Notes: generated by a model from the sequence alone, not told the origin. Shown: positions 1-10,439, numbered from the stretch's first letter. The stretch: DNA of 33,204 nt from Halieaceae bacterium (GCA_028277365.1 JANQGK010000154.1:1-33204), one strand, 5' to 3'. Translations and numbers: made by a program.

Positions 1-276
1 AACGACATTCACCCGATGACACCCGTACACGTGCTGGTGATTCCCCGCAAGCCGATCCCCAAGCTGAGCGACGCCGCCGAGGACGACCAGGCGCTGCTCG
101 GGCACCTGATGCTGGCGGTGGGTAAGATTACCCGCCAGTTGGGCGTCGCCGACGCCTTCCGAGTGGTGGTGAATAACGGTGAGGGCGGCGGCCAGACCGT
201 GTTCCACCTGCACCTGCACATTCTGGCGGGACGCGATTTCGACGAGGCAAGCCTGGCTCGCGGTATTCAGGGATAG
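1..276 (+). CDS. HIT family protein (HinT-like), 5'-truncated by window edge
   Basis: Frame +1 is open from base 1; translation [19 protein letters not shown]...[17 protein letters not shown] contains the HxHxH histidine-triad motif (HLHLHIL). Confidence 0.9.
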   Translation, partial: NDIHPMTPVHVLVIPRKPIPKLSDAAEDDQALLGHLMLAVGKITRQLGVADAFRVVVNNGEGGGQTVFHLHLHILAGRDFDEASLARGIQG

Positions 277-293
277 CAGAGAACCAGAGAGCC

Positions 294-2887
<2,594 letters not shown>

Positions 2888-2891
<4 letters not shown>

Positions 2892-4129
2892 GCCTGCTGG
2901 TACAGAAATTCGGCGGTACCTCGGTGGGTACCGTTGAGAAGATCGAACAGGTGGCCGACAAGATCGCGCGCTTTCGCCGCGACGGCCACGGCCTGGTGGT
3001 GGTGGTCTCGGCCATGGCCGGGGAGACCAACCGCCTGATCCATCTTGCCCACCAGGTGCAGGATGCGCCGCTGCCGCGCGAGATGGACGTGCTGGTTTCC
3101 ACCGGCGAGCAGGTCACGACGGCGCTGCTGGCCATGGCGCTCAACAAGCGCGGCGTGAAGGCCAAGTCCTACAACGGCAGCCAGGTGCGTATTCTCACCG
3201 ACGACGCCCACACCAAGGCCCGCATTCGCGAGATCGACGACGCCCGCCTGCACGCCGACCTCGATGCCGGCTACGTGCTGGTGGTGGCCGGTTTTCAGGG
3301 TGTGGATGAGCGGGGCAATATCACCACCCTCGGCCGCGGCGGTTCCGACACCACGGCGGTGGCCCTGGCGGCGGCGCTGAAGGCCGATGAATGCCAGATC
3401 TATACCGACGTCGACGGCGTGTATACCACCGATCCACGCATGGTGGATGGCGCCAAGCGTCTCGATACCATTACCTTTGAGGAAATGCTGGAAATGGCCA
3501 GCATGGGCTCCAAGGTATTGCAGATTCGTGCCGTGGAGTTTGCCGGCAAGTACAGCGTACCCCTGCGGGTGCTGCACAGTTTCGAAGACGGACCAGGCAC
3601 CCTGATCCGACTGGAGGAAGAAAGCGACATGGAAAACCCGACGATTGCGGGCATTGCCTTCAACCGCGACGAGGCCAAGATCACCGTGCTGGGGGTGCCC
3701 GATACGCCCGGGGTGGCCTACCGTATTCTCGGGCCGGTGGGCGAGGCCAATATCGAAGTTGATGTGATCGTGCAGAACGTGGCCGAAGACGGCAGCACCG
3801 ACTTCACCTTTACCGTACACCGCAACGAGATGGACAAGGCCGAGGCCATTATCCGCCGGGTGGCCGACGAACTGGGCGCGCGCCTGGTGACGGCGGACAA
3901 CAAGATTGCCAAGGTCTCCCTGGTGGGTGTGGGCATGCGCTCCCACGCCGGTGTCGCCAGCCAGATGTTCAAGACGCTCTCCGAGGTGGGCATCAACATC
4001 CAGATGATCAGCACCTCGGAAATCAAGATCTCGGTGATCATCGACGAGAAGTTTATCGAACTGGCCGTGCGGGCTTTGCACTCCGCCTTCGGCCTCGATC
4101 AGGAATCTTCGGCCTCCGCCGAGGTCTGA
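2888..4129 (+). CDS. lysC: aspartate kinase
   Basis: [29 protein letters not shown]-domain C-terminus; ATG at 2888 overlaps the alaS stop. Confidence 0.97.
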
Positions 4130-4232
4130 TAACTGGCAAATGCTGCAAACTCGACGATACTAAGGACTACGGTGCAGTGTTTTTGCGCCGGGCGGCCGTG
4201 GTACCGCAAAACATGGATAGGAGTACCAGGAC

Positions 4233-4424
4233 ATGCTAATTCTCACCCGCAGAATCGGGGAAACGCTCATGGTGGGCGATAACGTTACCGTCACAGTGCT
4301 GGGGGTGAAGGGGAATCAGGTACGGCTCGGGGTCAATGCCCCCAAAGACGTGGCCGTTCACCGCGAAGAGATCTACAACCGCATCCAGCACGAAGAAAAG
4401 AAGCCCGCTGATTCCAAGGAGTAG
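4233..4424 (+). CDS. csrA: carbon storage regulator CsrA
   Basis: [48 protein letters not shown]; upstream AGGAG ribosome-binding site. Confidence 0.99.
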   Translation: MLILTRRIGETLMVGDNVTVTVLGVKGNQVRLGVNAPKDVAVHREEIYNRIQHEEKKPADSKE

Positions 4425-4487
4425 TGCTCCTTATATAACGTCACCAGCAAATGGGGCGGAAATCCCCGTGAATACTCCGCCAAGCAT

Positions 4488-4515
4488 TTGATTTGATAGC
4501 GGTTGTTGGTATGAT
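4488..4515 (+). promoter_or_regulatory. putative sigma70 promoter of tRNA-Ser (TTGATT-16-TATGAT, GC-rich discriminator)
   Basis: TTGATT at 4488-4493 and TATGAT at 4510-4515, followed by GCCGCGC just upstream of the tRNA. Confidence 0.55.
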
Positions 4516-4526
4516 GCCGCGCTTCC

Positions 4527-4617
4527 GGAGAAGTGGCCGAGTGGTCGAAGGCGCTCCCCTGCTAAGGGAGTATACGTTAATAGCGTATCGAGGGTTCGAA
4601 TCCCTCCTTCTCCGCCA
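4527..4617 (+). tRNA. tRNA-Ser (GCT anticodon)
   Basis: GGAGAAGTGGCCGAGTGG...CTCCC-CTGCTAA-GGGAG...long variable arm...GGGTTCGAATCCCTCCTTCTCCGCCA; encoded CCA. Confidence 0.97.
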
Positions 4618-4620
4618 GTT

Positions 4621-4663
4621 AAACCAAGAAGCCCCCGCCCGAAAGGCGGGGGCTTCTTGGTTT
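4621..4663 (+). terminator. 19-bp perfect stem-loop directly after tRNA-Ser
   Basis: AAACCAAGAAGCCCCCGCC-CGAAA-GGCGGGGGCTTCTTGGTTT; flanking TT/AA extends pairing. Confidence 0.8.
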
Positions 4664-4671
4664 AAAAGGGG

Positions 4672-4698
4672 GGAGAAGGCGGATTTGATTCGAACCCT
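4672..4698 (-). repeat. inverted partial copy of the tRNA-Ser 3' end (T-arm plus acceptor strand)
   Basis: GGAGAAGG-CGGATTT-GATTCGAACCCT versus the reverse complement of the tRNA 3' end, TGGCGGAGAAGGAGGGATTCGAACCCT. Confidence 0.75.
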
Positions 4699-4699
4699 T

Positions 4700-4813
4700 G
4701 TTCGACAAAACGCGACCACAGGAGCGTTTTGGACGCCCGCAGCGCGCTCGCGCGCGAGGACGCCCCGAAGGGGTGATTGCAGCCCTTAGGCTGCAATCAT
4801 CAATCCCTCCTTC
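4700..4813 (+). other. tRNA-associated structured element, copy A, ending in a copy of the tRNA-Ser 3' sequence (AATCCCTCCTTC)
   Basis: Hairpins CAAAACGC/GCGTTTTG, GCGCG/CGCGC, CCCC/GGGG and TGATTGCAGCC/GGCTGCAATCA; homologous to copy B at 10166-10277. Confidence 0.8.
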
Positions 4814-4945
4814 AGGCGCCCCAGCGGGGCGCCCGCTACCGGACGAAAAATCACACTCTCCTTCATACGCCCCCAGCGGGGCGCCCGCTACCAGACGAAG
4901 AACCACCCCCTCCATCAGCCACCCCAAAGATCACTCTCTCACCAG
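4807..4945 (+). repeat. degenerate ~51-bp tandem repeat (about 2.5 copies), each starting CTCCTTC/CTCCATC
   Basis: Units begin near 4807, 4858 and 4910; the first two share CGCCCCnAGCGGGGCGCCCGCTACCnGACGAA. Confidence 0.7.
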
Positions 4946-4961
4946 CCCCAGTCTTCACCCC

Positions 4962-5996
4962 TCAACGCACAACCCACCAATCACCCTCATGCTTGCGCAG
5001 TACCAACTTTGCCTCCGCCGGGCGGGCATCGTCCAGATTGGTATACATGGCGTAGCGGACCACGACTTCAACTTCGTCGAGGCTATAACGGGTAGTTTGG
5101 TACCTTAACTCGGCATGATCGATCCTGGCGCCGGGACGGGTTGGCTTGACGAGCGCATCTATTCTGTCGGGCAGGGACTGCTCTTCCCACACTCTCCTCC
5201 GGGTGCGAACCTCGTCACCCCGTTCACGCGTTTCGATAAAGGCCACTGCCGCCGCTTGTGGTGAGCCTTCGAGGGGGCTCACGTCCAGATAGTAGGTCGC
5301 CTTGGCATCGGGTTCGGGCGGCCTGTTTCGGCTCAGGAGCCATTTCAGGCGCTCCGGATGCTCGACACCTTTTGCCTTGACCACCTGGCCGTCATCCACG
5401 TCCAGGTAGATGCCCTCGAGCAATTGCTCGCCAAGGCAAAACTTACGGGCAAAAACGTAGCGCTGCTGGCTTGCAGATTTGCGTTCGTGGACAACGGTGG
5501 GTTCGCCCAGCAGCGCAATGTTTTCGCTGATATTGCTGCCGACGGCGGTTAACCGCGGGATTGTGTAGCGCTGCAGTTCGTCCGGCTTTTGACGGGTGAG
5601 GTCGACGCTGTCGGCGTTGAGCATCAGGCTGGTGGATACCGATCTCCGTTCGGGGCCTTGAATTGCCTTGTAGATGTACTCACTGACCAGTGAGTCTTCG
5701 GCGTTTTTGTCCTCCACGAAAGGCCCGGCAAAGTAAACGAATCGGGTCTCCGGGTCGAGGTCCCAACCCAGCACCGCGACCGGGTGGCCCAGTCGGCAAA
5801 CGCTTTCAAACACATCTCCGGGAAGCCACTTGAACTCAAACGCTTCACGCTCGGGAGGGGCTGGGAGAACGTCCAGCGCCTGCACAGTAGTCTGTGCAGG
5901 TCCTGAGCCCGGTGTTTCTGCCGCCTGATCGCTACACGCGACAAGGAATGCCAGCAAGGCGATTGGAGCATAACAGCGTGCGCGAATCTCCCGCAT
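4962..5996 (-). CDS. hypothetical lipoprotein
   Basis: MREIRARCYAPIALLAFLVACSDQAAE: signal peptide with lipobox (LVAC). ATG at 5996 with AGAGG upstream; the 6011 start in the track is TTG. Confidence 0.7.
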   Translation of the reverse strand: MREIRARCYAPIALLAFLVACSDQAAETPGSGPAQTTVQALDVLPAPPEREAFEFKWLPGDVFESVCRLGHPVAVLGWDLDPETRFVYFAGPFVEDKNAEDSLVSEYIYKAIQGPERRSVSTSLMLNADSVDLTRQKPDELQRYTIPRLTAVGSNISENIALLGEPTVVHERKSASQQRYVFARKFCLGEQLLEGIYLDVDDGQVVKAKGVEHPERLKWLLSRNRPPEPDAKATYYLDVSPLEGSPQAAAVAFIETRERGDEVRTRRRVWEEQSLPDRIDALVKPTRPGARIDHAELRYQTTRYSLDEVEVVVRYAMYTNLDDARPAEAKLVLRKHEGDWWVVR

Positions 5997-6068
5997 ACGC
6001 AACCTCTGCAACGTGATGGTGGTGCGCGTGATTATAGCGGCTGAGAGCCCGCACGCCGTTAGCCGCTC

Positions 6069-6953
6069 TCAGGCAGCGTATACCTCGAACAGCTCCAGGG
6101 TATGCCGCGCCTGCTTCAAATGCGGAATGTCGTACATCTTCCCATCGATCCCCACGGTGCCCACATCCGGCTCCGCCTCGAAGGCCGCGATAATCTTGCG
6201 CGCCATCTCGACTTGTTCCGCCGAGGGCAGGTAGCTCTCGTTGATTACCGCCACCTGCGCCGGGTGGATCGCCAGCCGGCCACTGAAACCTTCTGCCCGG
6301 GATTGCCGTGAGTCCGCCGCCAGGCCCTCGCTATCACGGAAATCGGCGTACAGGGTATCGATGGCGTGCACACCGGCGGCATGAGCCGCCAACAGGGTCT
6401 CGGAGCGCGCCATCTGGTAGGTGAAATGCCACTGCCCGTTCTCGTCCTTGTTGCCGGTGGCGCCCACCGCGGAACTCAAGTCCTCGGCGCCCCAGGTCAG
6501 CCCGGTGAGCCGAGTCAGCGAAAAGTCGGTGTAATCCGCCAGCCGCAGTGCGGCGCCCGGCGTTTCGGTCACCAGCGGCAACAGCCGAATCGAACCCAGA
6601 TCGATCCCGGCCGCGGTTTCCAGCGCCTCCAGGTAGTTGTTGAGCTGCACCAGATCTTCCGGCCCCTCAGCCTTGGGCAGCATAATGCCATCGGGCCTGG
6701 CCGGCACCACGGCGGCCAGGTCGTTAAGCGCCATGGGCGTGTCCAGCGGGTTGATGCGCACCCACAGTTGCGCGGAACGCTCAGCGGGACGGGCCCCGAG
6801 GAACTCCCCGAGCATCTCCCGCGCTACCGGCTTGCGGGCCGGGGCCACGGCATCTTCCAGGTCGAGGATGACCGCATCGGCGCCGCAGTCATCGGCTTTG
6901 CCGAGCTTCTTCTCACTGTCGGCAGGAATGAACAGCCAGGAGCGGGGTGTCAT
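6069..6953 (-). CDS. HpcH/HpaI aldolase / citrate lyase beta-like CoA ester lyase
   Basis: [44 protein letters not shown] at 6953 overlaps the stop of the next gene. Confidence 0.88.
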   Translation of the reverse strand: MTPRSWLFIPADSEKKLGKADDCGADAVILDLEDAVAPARKPVAREMLGEFLGARPAERSAQLWVRINPLDTPMALNDLAAVVPARPDGIMLPKAEGPEDLVQLNNYLEALETAAGIDLGSIRLLPLVTETPGAALRLADYTDFSLTRLTGLTWGAEDLSSAVGATGNKDENGQWHFTYQMARSETLLAAHAAGVHAIDTLYADFRDSEGLAADSRQSRAEGFSGRLAIHPAQVAVINESYLPSAEQVEMARKIIAAFEAEPDVGTVGIDGKMYDIPHLKQARHTLELFEVYAA

Positions 6954-7408
6954 TCTGCGGGCCTCTTGCGTTGCAGGCCGCTGCGTTTGCACTGGCCCAC
7001 CAGGTCGCCGTGCTGGTTATAGGCCCGGTGCTGAAAGGTGACGATGCCCTGGTCGGGCCGCGACTTGCTCTCGCGCAGCTCCAGCACCTCGGTTTCCACC
7101 CGGATGGTGTCACCGTGAAACAGCGGCTTGGGAAAACGCACCTCGTCCCAGCCCAGGTTGGCCACCGCGGTACCCAGGGTGGTGTCGCCCACCGAGATGC
7201 CCACCATCAGGCCCAGGGTCAGGCAGCTGTTGACCAGCCGCTGGCCGAACTCGGTGTTTTCCTTGCAGTACTCCTCGTCCAGGTGCAGCAGCGCCGGGTT
7301 GTGGGTGAGGGCGGTGAAGAAGACGTTGTCCGCTTCGGTGATGGTGCGGGTGAGGGCGTGCTTGAATAGCTGCCCCACCTCCAGCTCATCAAAGTATAGG
7401 CCAGCCAT
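6950..7408 (-). CDS. MaoC family dehydratase
   Basis: 152 aa; [42 protein letters not shown]...[14 protein letters not shown]. Confidence 0.88.
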   Translation of the reverse strand: MAGLYFDELEVGQLFKHALTRTITEADNVFFTALTHNPALLHLDEEYCKENTEFGQRLVNSCLTLGLMVGISVGDTTLGTAVANLGWDEVRFPKPLFHGDTIRVETEVLELRESKSRPDQGIVTFQHRAYNQHGDLVGQCKRSGLQRKRPAE

Positions 7409-7546
7409 GGTGTGCTCCCGTGCGTAAAAGACGTAAGGTTAAAGCATCCGCGAGCGGGCGGGTACCGCTGTCGGACGCGGGAATTTACAGTAGCGGCTGT
7501 GGTCAGAGAGTTCGCATTCCCCGGGTAAAACAACAAGGAAAACAGG

Positions 7547-8203
7547 ATGAAGAAGTTTCTGCTGATTGCCGGTGTCGCGCTGGTGCTGGTGGCCGCGACG
7601 GTCTTTGTGATGCGCGAACCGCTCAAGGAAGCCGCCTATGACAAGGCCACTGAGGGCATGTTCACCGAGGCGGACGGCGACGCCTTCGACGTGGGGCCAG
7701 CACTTGGATCCCACTTCCCTGGCGTAAACGCACTCTACCAGGGAGAGCAGATCGGCCTGATTGAGCCCTTGGCCGGCCCGCGGGGTACGGTGTTTATGGC
7801 CAGCCGCTCCTTCGACTGGTGCCCCTACTGCATGAAGCAGATGATTCAACTGAACGAGGCTGCAGCGCAGTTCGAGGCGGCCGGCATCGGTCTTGTGGCC
7901 ATCACCTACGATGCGCCCGAGCTACTCGACGCCTTTGGTGATAAGCATGGCATTACTATCCCCATGCTGTCGGATATCGATGCGCTGACCTTCAAGACTT
8001 TGGGTATTCTCAACCCCAAGTATGCGGAAGGCGACGATCGCTACGGCCTGCCGCATCCCGGTACCCTCATCATCGCCCCGGACGGGACGGTGGTCGGCAA
8101 GCTGTTCCTGGAAAGCTATCGCCAGCGGGTCAGTGCCGAAGCGGTGTTGGCGTTAGCGGACGAGTTGCTGACGGCAGCTTCAGCCGAACAGGTCGCTGAC
8201 TAG
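7547..8203 (+). CDS. membrane-anchored peroxiredoxin/AhpC-TSA-like thioredoxin-fold protein
   Basis: N-terminal hydrophobic anchor MKKFLLIAGVALVLVAATVFV; DWCPYCMKQ redox motif; PHPGTLIIAPDGTVVGKLF. Confidence 0.8.
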   Translation: MKKFLLIAGVALVLVAATVFVMREPLKEAAYDKATEGMFTEADGDAFDVGPALGSHFPGVNALYQGEQIGLIEPLAGPRGTVFMASRSFDWCPYCMKQMIQLNEAAAQFEAAGIGLVAITYDAPELLDAFGDKHGITIPMLSDIDALTFKTLGILNPKYAEGDDRYGLPHPGTLIIAPDGTVVGKLFLESYRQRVSAEAVLALADELLTAASAEQVAD

Positions 8204-9211
8204 CTCGGCAACGGGCGCTTCACGGCAGGTCTCCGGGCGAGTGCCGCTCCACACCGGCGTGAAATCGAATTCGCCAGCGGCTTCGGCGGCTGCCCGCAGT
8301 GGGGCGAGGGCCTGACTGGCGGCGGGGAAGGGCGGTGCCAGCGCGCTGATTGGCCCCAGTCGATCGGTGAGCGCGGTGGCAATGCTCCGAGCCGGCCGAC
8401 CGGAATAAACGTTGGTGACCACTGTTCCCCTGGCTGGCGCCTCGCTCAGAGCCCGCCGGTGCAGCTCACTCGTGTTGCACTCGGGGCACAGCATCAGCGC
8501 GGTGCCTACCTGCACCGCGTCGGCGCCAACATCTAGCGCCGCGCGCACCGAGGCCCGGTCGCCAATGCCGCCGGCAGCAATCACCGGCAGGCTTACCGCG
8601 TCCAATATCTCTGAGAGCAGTTCCATGGTCGGCAACTGGTCATCCAGGGTGTCGCGTAGAAACATGCCGCGATGCCCACCGGCCTCAATACCCTGGGCGA
8701 TGACGGCGTCGGTGCCGTGCGCCTCCAGCCACAGCGCCTCATCGACCGTGTTGGCACTGGAGAGCACCAGGGCGCCGGTGGCCTTTACCGCATCCAGCAA
8801 TTCAGCCGCGGGCAACCCGAAGTGAAAGCTGACGACGGCGGGTTTCAAGGCAGTGACGAGCTCGGCCTGGTCGGCGCTGAAACTACGGCGAACGGGTCCT
8901 GCGGGAGCATCGGCTGCCTGAACGTCCCATTCCTCGTAGAACGGTGCCAGTGCCTCGCGCCAGCGCTGCTGGATGTTGTCGTCCGGCGCAGGTACGGCAT
9001 GACAGAAGAAATTGAGATTAAAGGGTGCATTCGATACGGCCCGTAGTTGCCGCACCTGCTTTGTTGTCTGCTCGTCGTTGAGGAAAGCGCAGGGCAGTGA
9101 GCCCAGCCCGCCAAGCTCACAGATTGCCGCTGCCAGTTGTACATCGGACACGCCGGCCATGGGTGCTTGTATCAAGGGGTAGCGCAGCCCCAGGCTGGTG
9201 AAAACACTCAT
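8180..9211 (-). CDS. nitronate monooxygenase / 2-nitropropane dioxygenase family
   Basis: LGLRYPLIQAPMAGVSDVQLAAAICELGGLGSL...GIEAGGHRG...PVIAAGGIGDRASVRAALDVGADAVQVGTALMLCPE. Confidence 0.9.
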   Translation of the reverse strand: MSVFTSLGLRYPLIQAPMAGVSDVQLAAAICELGGLGSLPCAFLNDEQTTKQVRQLRAVSNAPFNLNFFCHAVPAPDDNIQQRWREALAPFYEEWDVQAADAPAGPVRRSFSADQAELVTALKPAVVSFHFGLPAAELLDAVKATGALVLSSANTVDEALWLEAHGTDAVIAQGIEAGGHRGMFLRDTLDDQLPTMELLSEILDAVSLPVIAAGGIGDRASVRAALDVGADAVQVGTALMLCPECNTSELHRRALSEAPARGTVVTNVYSGRPARSIATALTDRLGPISALAPPFPAASQALAPLRAAAEAAGEFDFTPVWSGTRPETCREAPVAELVSDLFG

Positions 9212-9615
9212 TTGCCTGAAGTCTTCTGGTTGGCAGGTTTTTCCAGGATGGCGTCTTTGCGCTTAACCAGCTTAGGTTTATCCAGCAGCTCATCCAGTGG
9301 CCCCGGCGTGTTGTCGGGCGCCTCGGGTGAAGCCGCGGGGGCAGGGGATTTGTCGGCCTTCGCTTCAGCCCAACTGCCCGGCCGCAACTGCCAGAAGGCG
9401 TAGACCAAGGCGCCATAGACCACCAGCGTCTTGATGATCAGTGCCGGGCCCAGCCACTCGGGCTTTTGGCTATCCAGGTATAGGGCGATATCGTCGAACA
9501 CCCAGGCGGTAACCAATGCCACCGCCACGGCAATAAACAGCTTGAAGAGCTTGGTCCGGTAGCGCCCCGCCAGGGTCAGCAGGGCAGTGGTACGGGCAAA
9601 GCGGTATAAAGACAC
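9208..9615 (-). CDS. hypothetical membrane protein
   Basis: GTG start at 9615: VSLYRFARTTALLTLAGRYRTKLFKLFIAVAVALVTAWVF..., with two hydrophobic segments; upstream part of track ORF 9208-9990 overlaps another gene. Confidence 0.6.
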   Translation of the reverse strand: MSLYRFARTTALLTLAGRYRTKLFKLFIAVAVALVTAWVFDDIALYLDSQKPEWLGPALIIKTLVVYGALVYAFWQLRPGSWAEAKADKSPAPAASPEAPDNTPGPLDELLDKPKLVKRKDAILEKPANQKTSGK

Positions 9616-9626
9616 GCTGCGATCCC

Positions 9627-9863
9627 TTACAGGCCGCCCAGGCCCAGCAGGGCCAGGGCGCCGAGCAGGCCGGCCTTCTGCAGGTCGCTTTTTACGTCGG
9701 TTTCCGCGTCGGCCACCAGGTATTCGAGCTCGTCCTTCGAGAAATCGTGTTCTGACTTGCCGTGCAGGATTAAATCCTTGCGCACCCGCCGAATGGCGGC
9801 CTTGCGCACGCGGCGGTTGAAGACTTTGTGGGGCAGCAGGGCCTGTAATCGCTCGAGATCCAT
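9627..9863 (-). CDS. small hypothetical protein
   Basis: MDLERLQALLPHKVFNRRVRKAAIRRVRKDLILHGKSEHDFSKDELEYLVADAETDV...; coherent amphipathic composition, adjacent to 9208-9615. Confidence 0.6.
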   Translation of the reverse strand: MDLERLQALLPHKVFNRRVRKAAIRRVRKDLILHGKSEHDFSKDELEYLVADAETDVKSDLQKAGLLGALALLGLGGL

Positions 9864-9903
9864 GGCGCTGTTGTAGCAGACGCCCCGATTCGTGTCCAAG
9901 CCC

Positions 9904-9932
9904 TTGACTCATATGAACTCGGCCCCTATAGT
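9904..9932 (+). promoter_or_regulatory. putative sigma70 promoter of tRNA-Arg (TTGACT-17-TATAGT)
   Basis: TTGACT at 9904-9909 and TATAGT at 9927-9932 with 17-bp spacing and GC-rich ACGCGGCC following. Confidence 0.7.
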
Positions 9933-9998
9933 ACGCGGCCTTCTCGCCCCCTGGGTGAGATGGTATGCTTCGCTCCACAGCGGTATACAACAGTTTTA

Positions 9999-10075
9999 GC
10001 GCCTGTAGCTCAGCTGGATAGAGTACCTGGCTACGAACGAGGCGGTCGCACGTTCGAATCGTGCCAGGCGCGCCA
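9999..10075 (+). tRNA. tRNA-Arg (ACG anticodon)
   Basis: GCGCCTG TA GCTC AGCTGGATA GAGT A CCTGG CTACGAA CGAGG CGGTC GCACG TTCGAAT CGTGC CAGGCGC GCCA; 77 nt. Confidence 0.95.
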
Positions 10076-10076
10076 T

Positions 10077-10120
10077 ATAAAAGAAAAGGCCCCCTCCTCG
10101 GAGGGGGCCTTTTCTTTTAT
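10077..10120 (+). terminator. 20-bp perfect stem-loop directly after tRNA-Arg
   Basis: ATAAAAGAAAAGGCCCCCTC-CTCG-GAGGGGGCCTTTTCTTTTAT. Confidence 0.85.
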
Positions 10121-10139
10121 GGGGTGTCCTCCGCGAGTG

Positions 10140-10168
10140 AACGTCGCGAAGCGACGCTTCGCAACGTT
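10140..10168 (+). repeat. inverted repeat preceding element copy B
   Basis: AACGT-C-GCGAAGC-GAC-GCTTCGC-A-ACGTT, one internal mismatch. Confidence 0.6.
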
Positions 10169-10277
10169 CGACAAACTGCGACGAATAGGAGCAGTTTGGA
10201 CGCCCGCAGCGCCAAAGGCGCGAGGACGCCCGGAGGGTCAGAACAGCCCAAAGGCTGTTCTGATCAATCGTGCCAGT
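10166..10277 (+). other. tRNA-associated structured element, copy B, ending in a copy of the tRNA-Arg 3' sequence (AATCGTGCCAG)
   Basis: Hairpins CAAACTGC/GCAGTTTG, GCGCC/GGCGC, CCC/GGG and TCAGAACAGCC/GGCTGTTCTGA; conserved GGACGCCCGCAGCGC...GCGCGAGGACGCCC and terminal ATCAATC shared with copy A. Confidence 0.8.
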
Positions 10278-10439
10278 CAACTCGGTCCCCAATCGTGCCA
10301 GTCAACTCGGTCCCCAATCGTGCCAGGCAACTCGGTCCCCAATCGTGCCAGGCAACTCTGCCCCCAATCGTGCCAGGCAACTCTGCCCCCAATCGTGCCA
10401 GGCAACTCGGTCTCCAATCGTGCCAGGCAACTCGACCCC
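10265..10439 (+). repeat. 7 x 25-bp tandem repeat carrying the tRNA-Arg 3'-end fragment
   Basis: Unit CAATCGTGCCAGGCAACTCGGTCCC; starts at 10265, 10290, 10315, 10340, 10365, 10390 and 10415; AATCGTGCCAGGC is identical to the tRNA-Arg T-arm/acceptor 3' strand. Confidence 0.95.

Noticed and set aside
4698-5108. 136-aa ORF MFDKTRPQERFGRPQRARARGRPEG...
   Set aside because: Lies over the structured tRNA-associated element and tandem repeats and runs into the lipoprotein gene; peptide similarity between loci reflects the RNA-like repeat.
10265-10439. CRISPR array
   Set aside because: Direct head-to-tail 25-bp repeats with no unique spacers and no cas genes.
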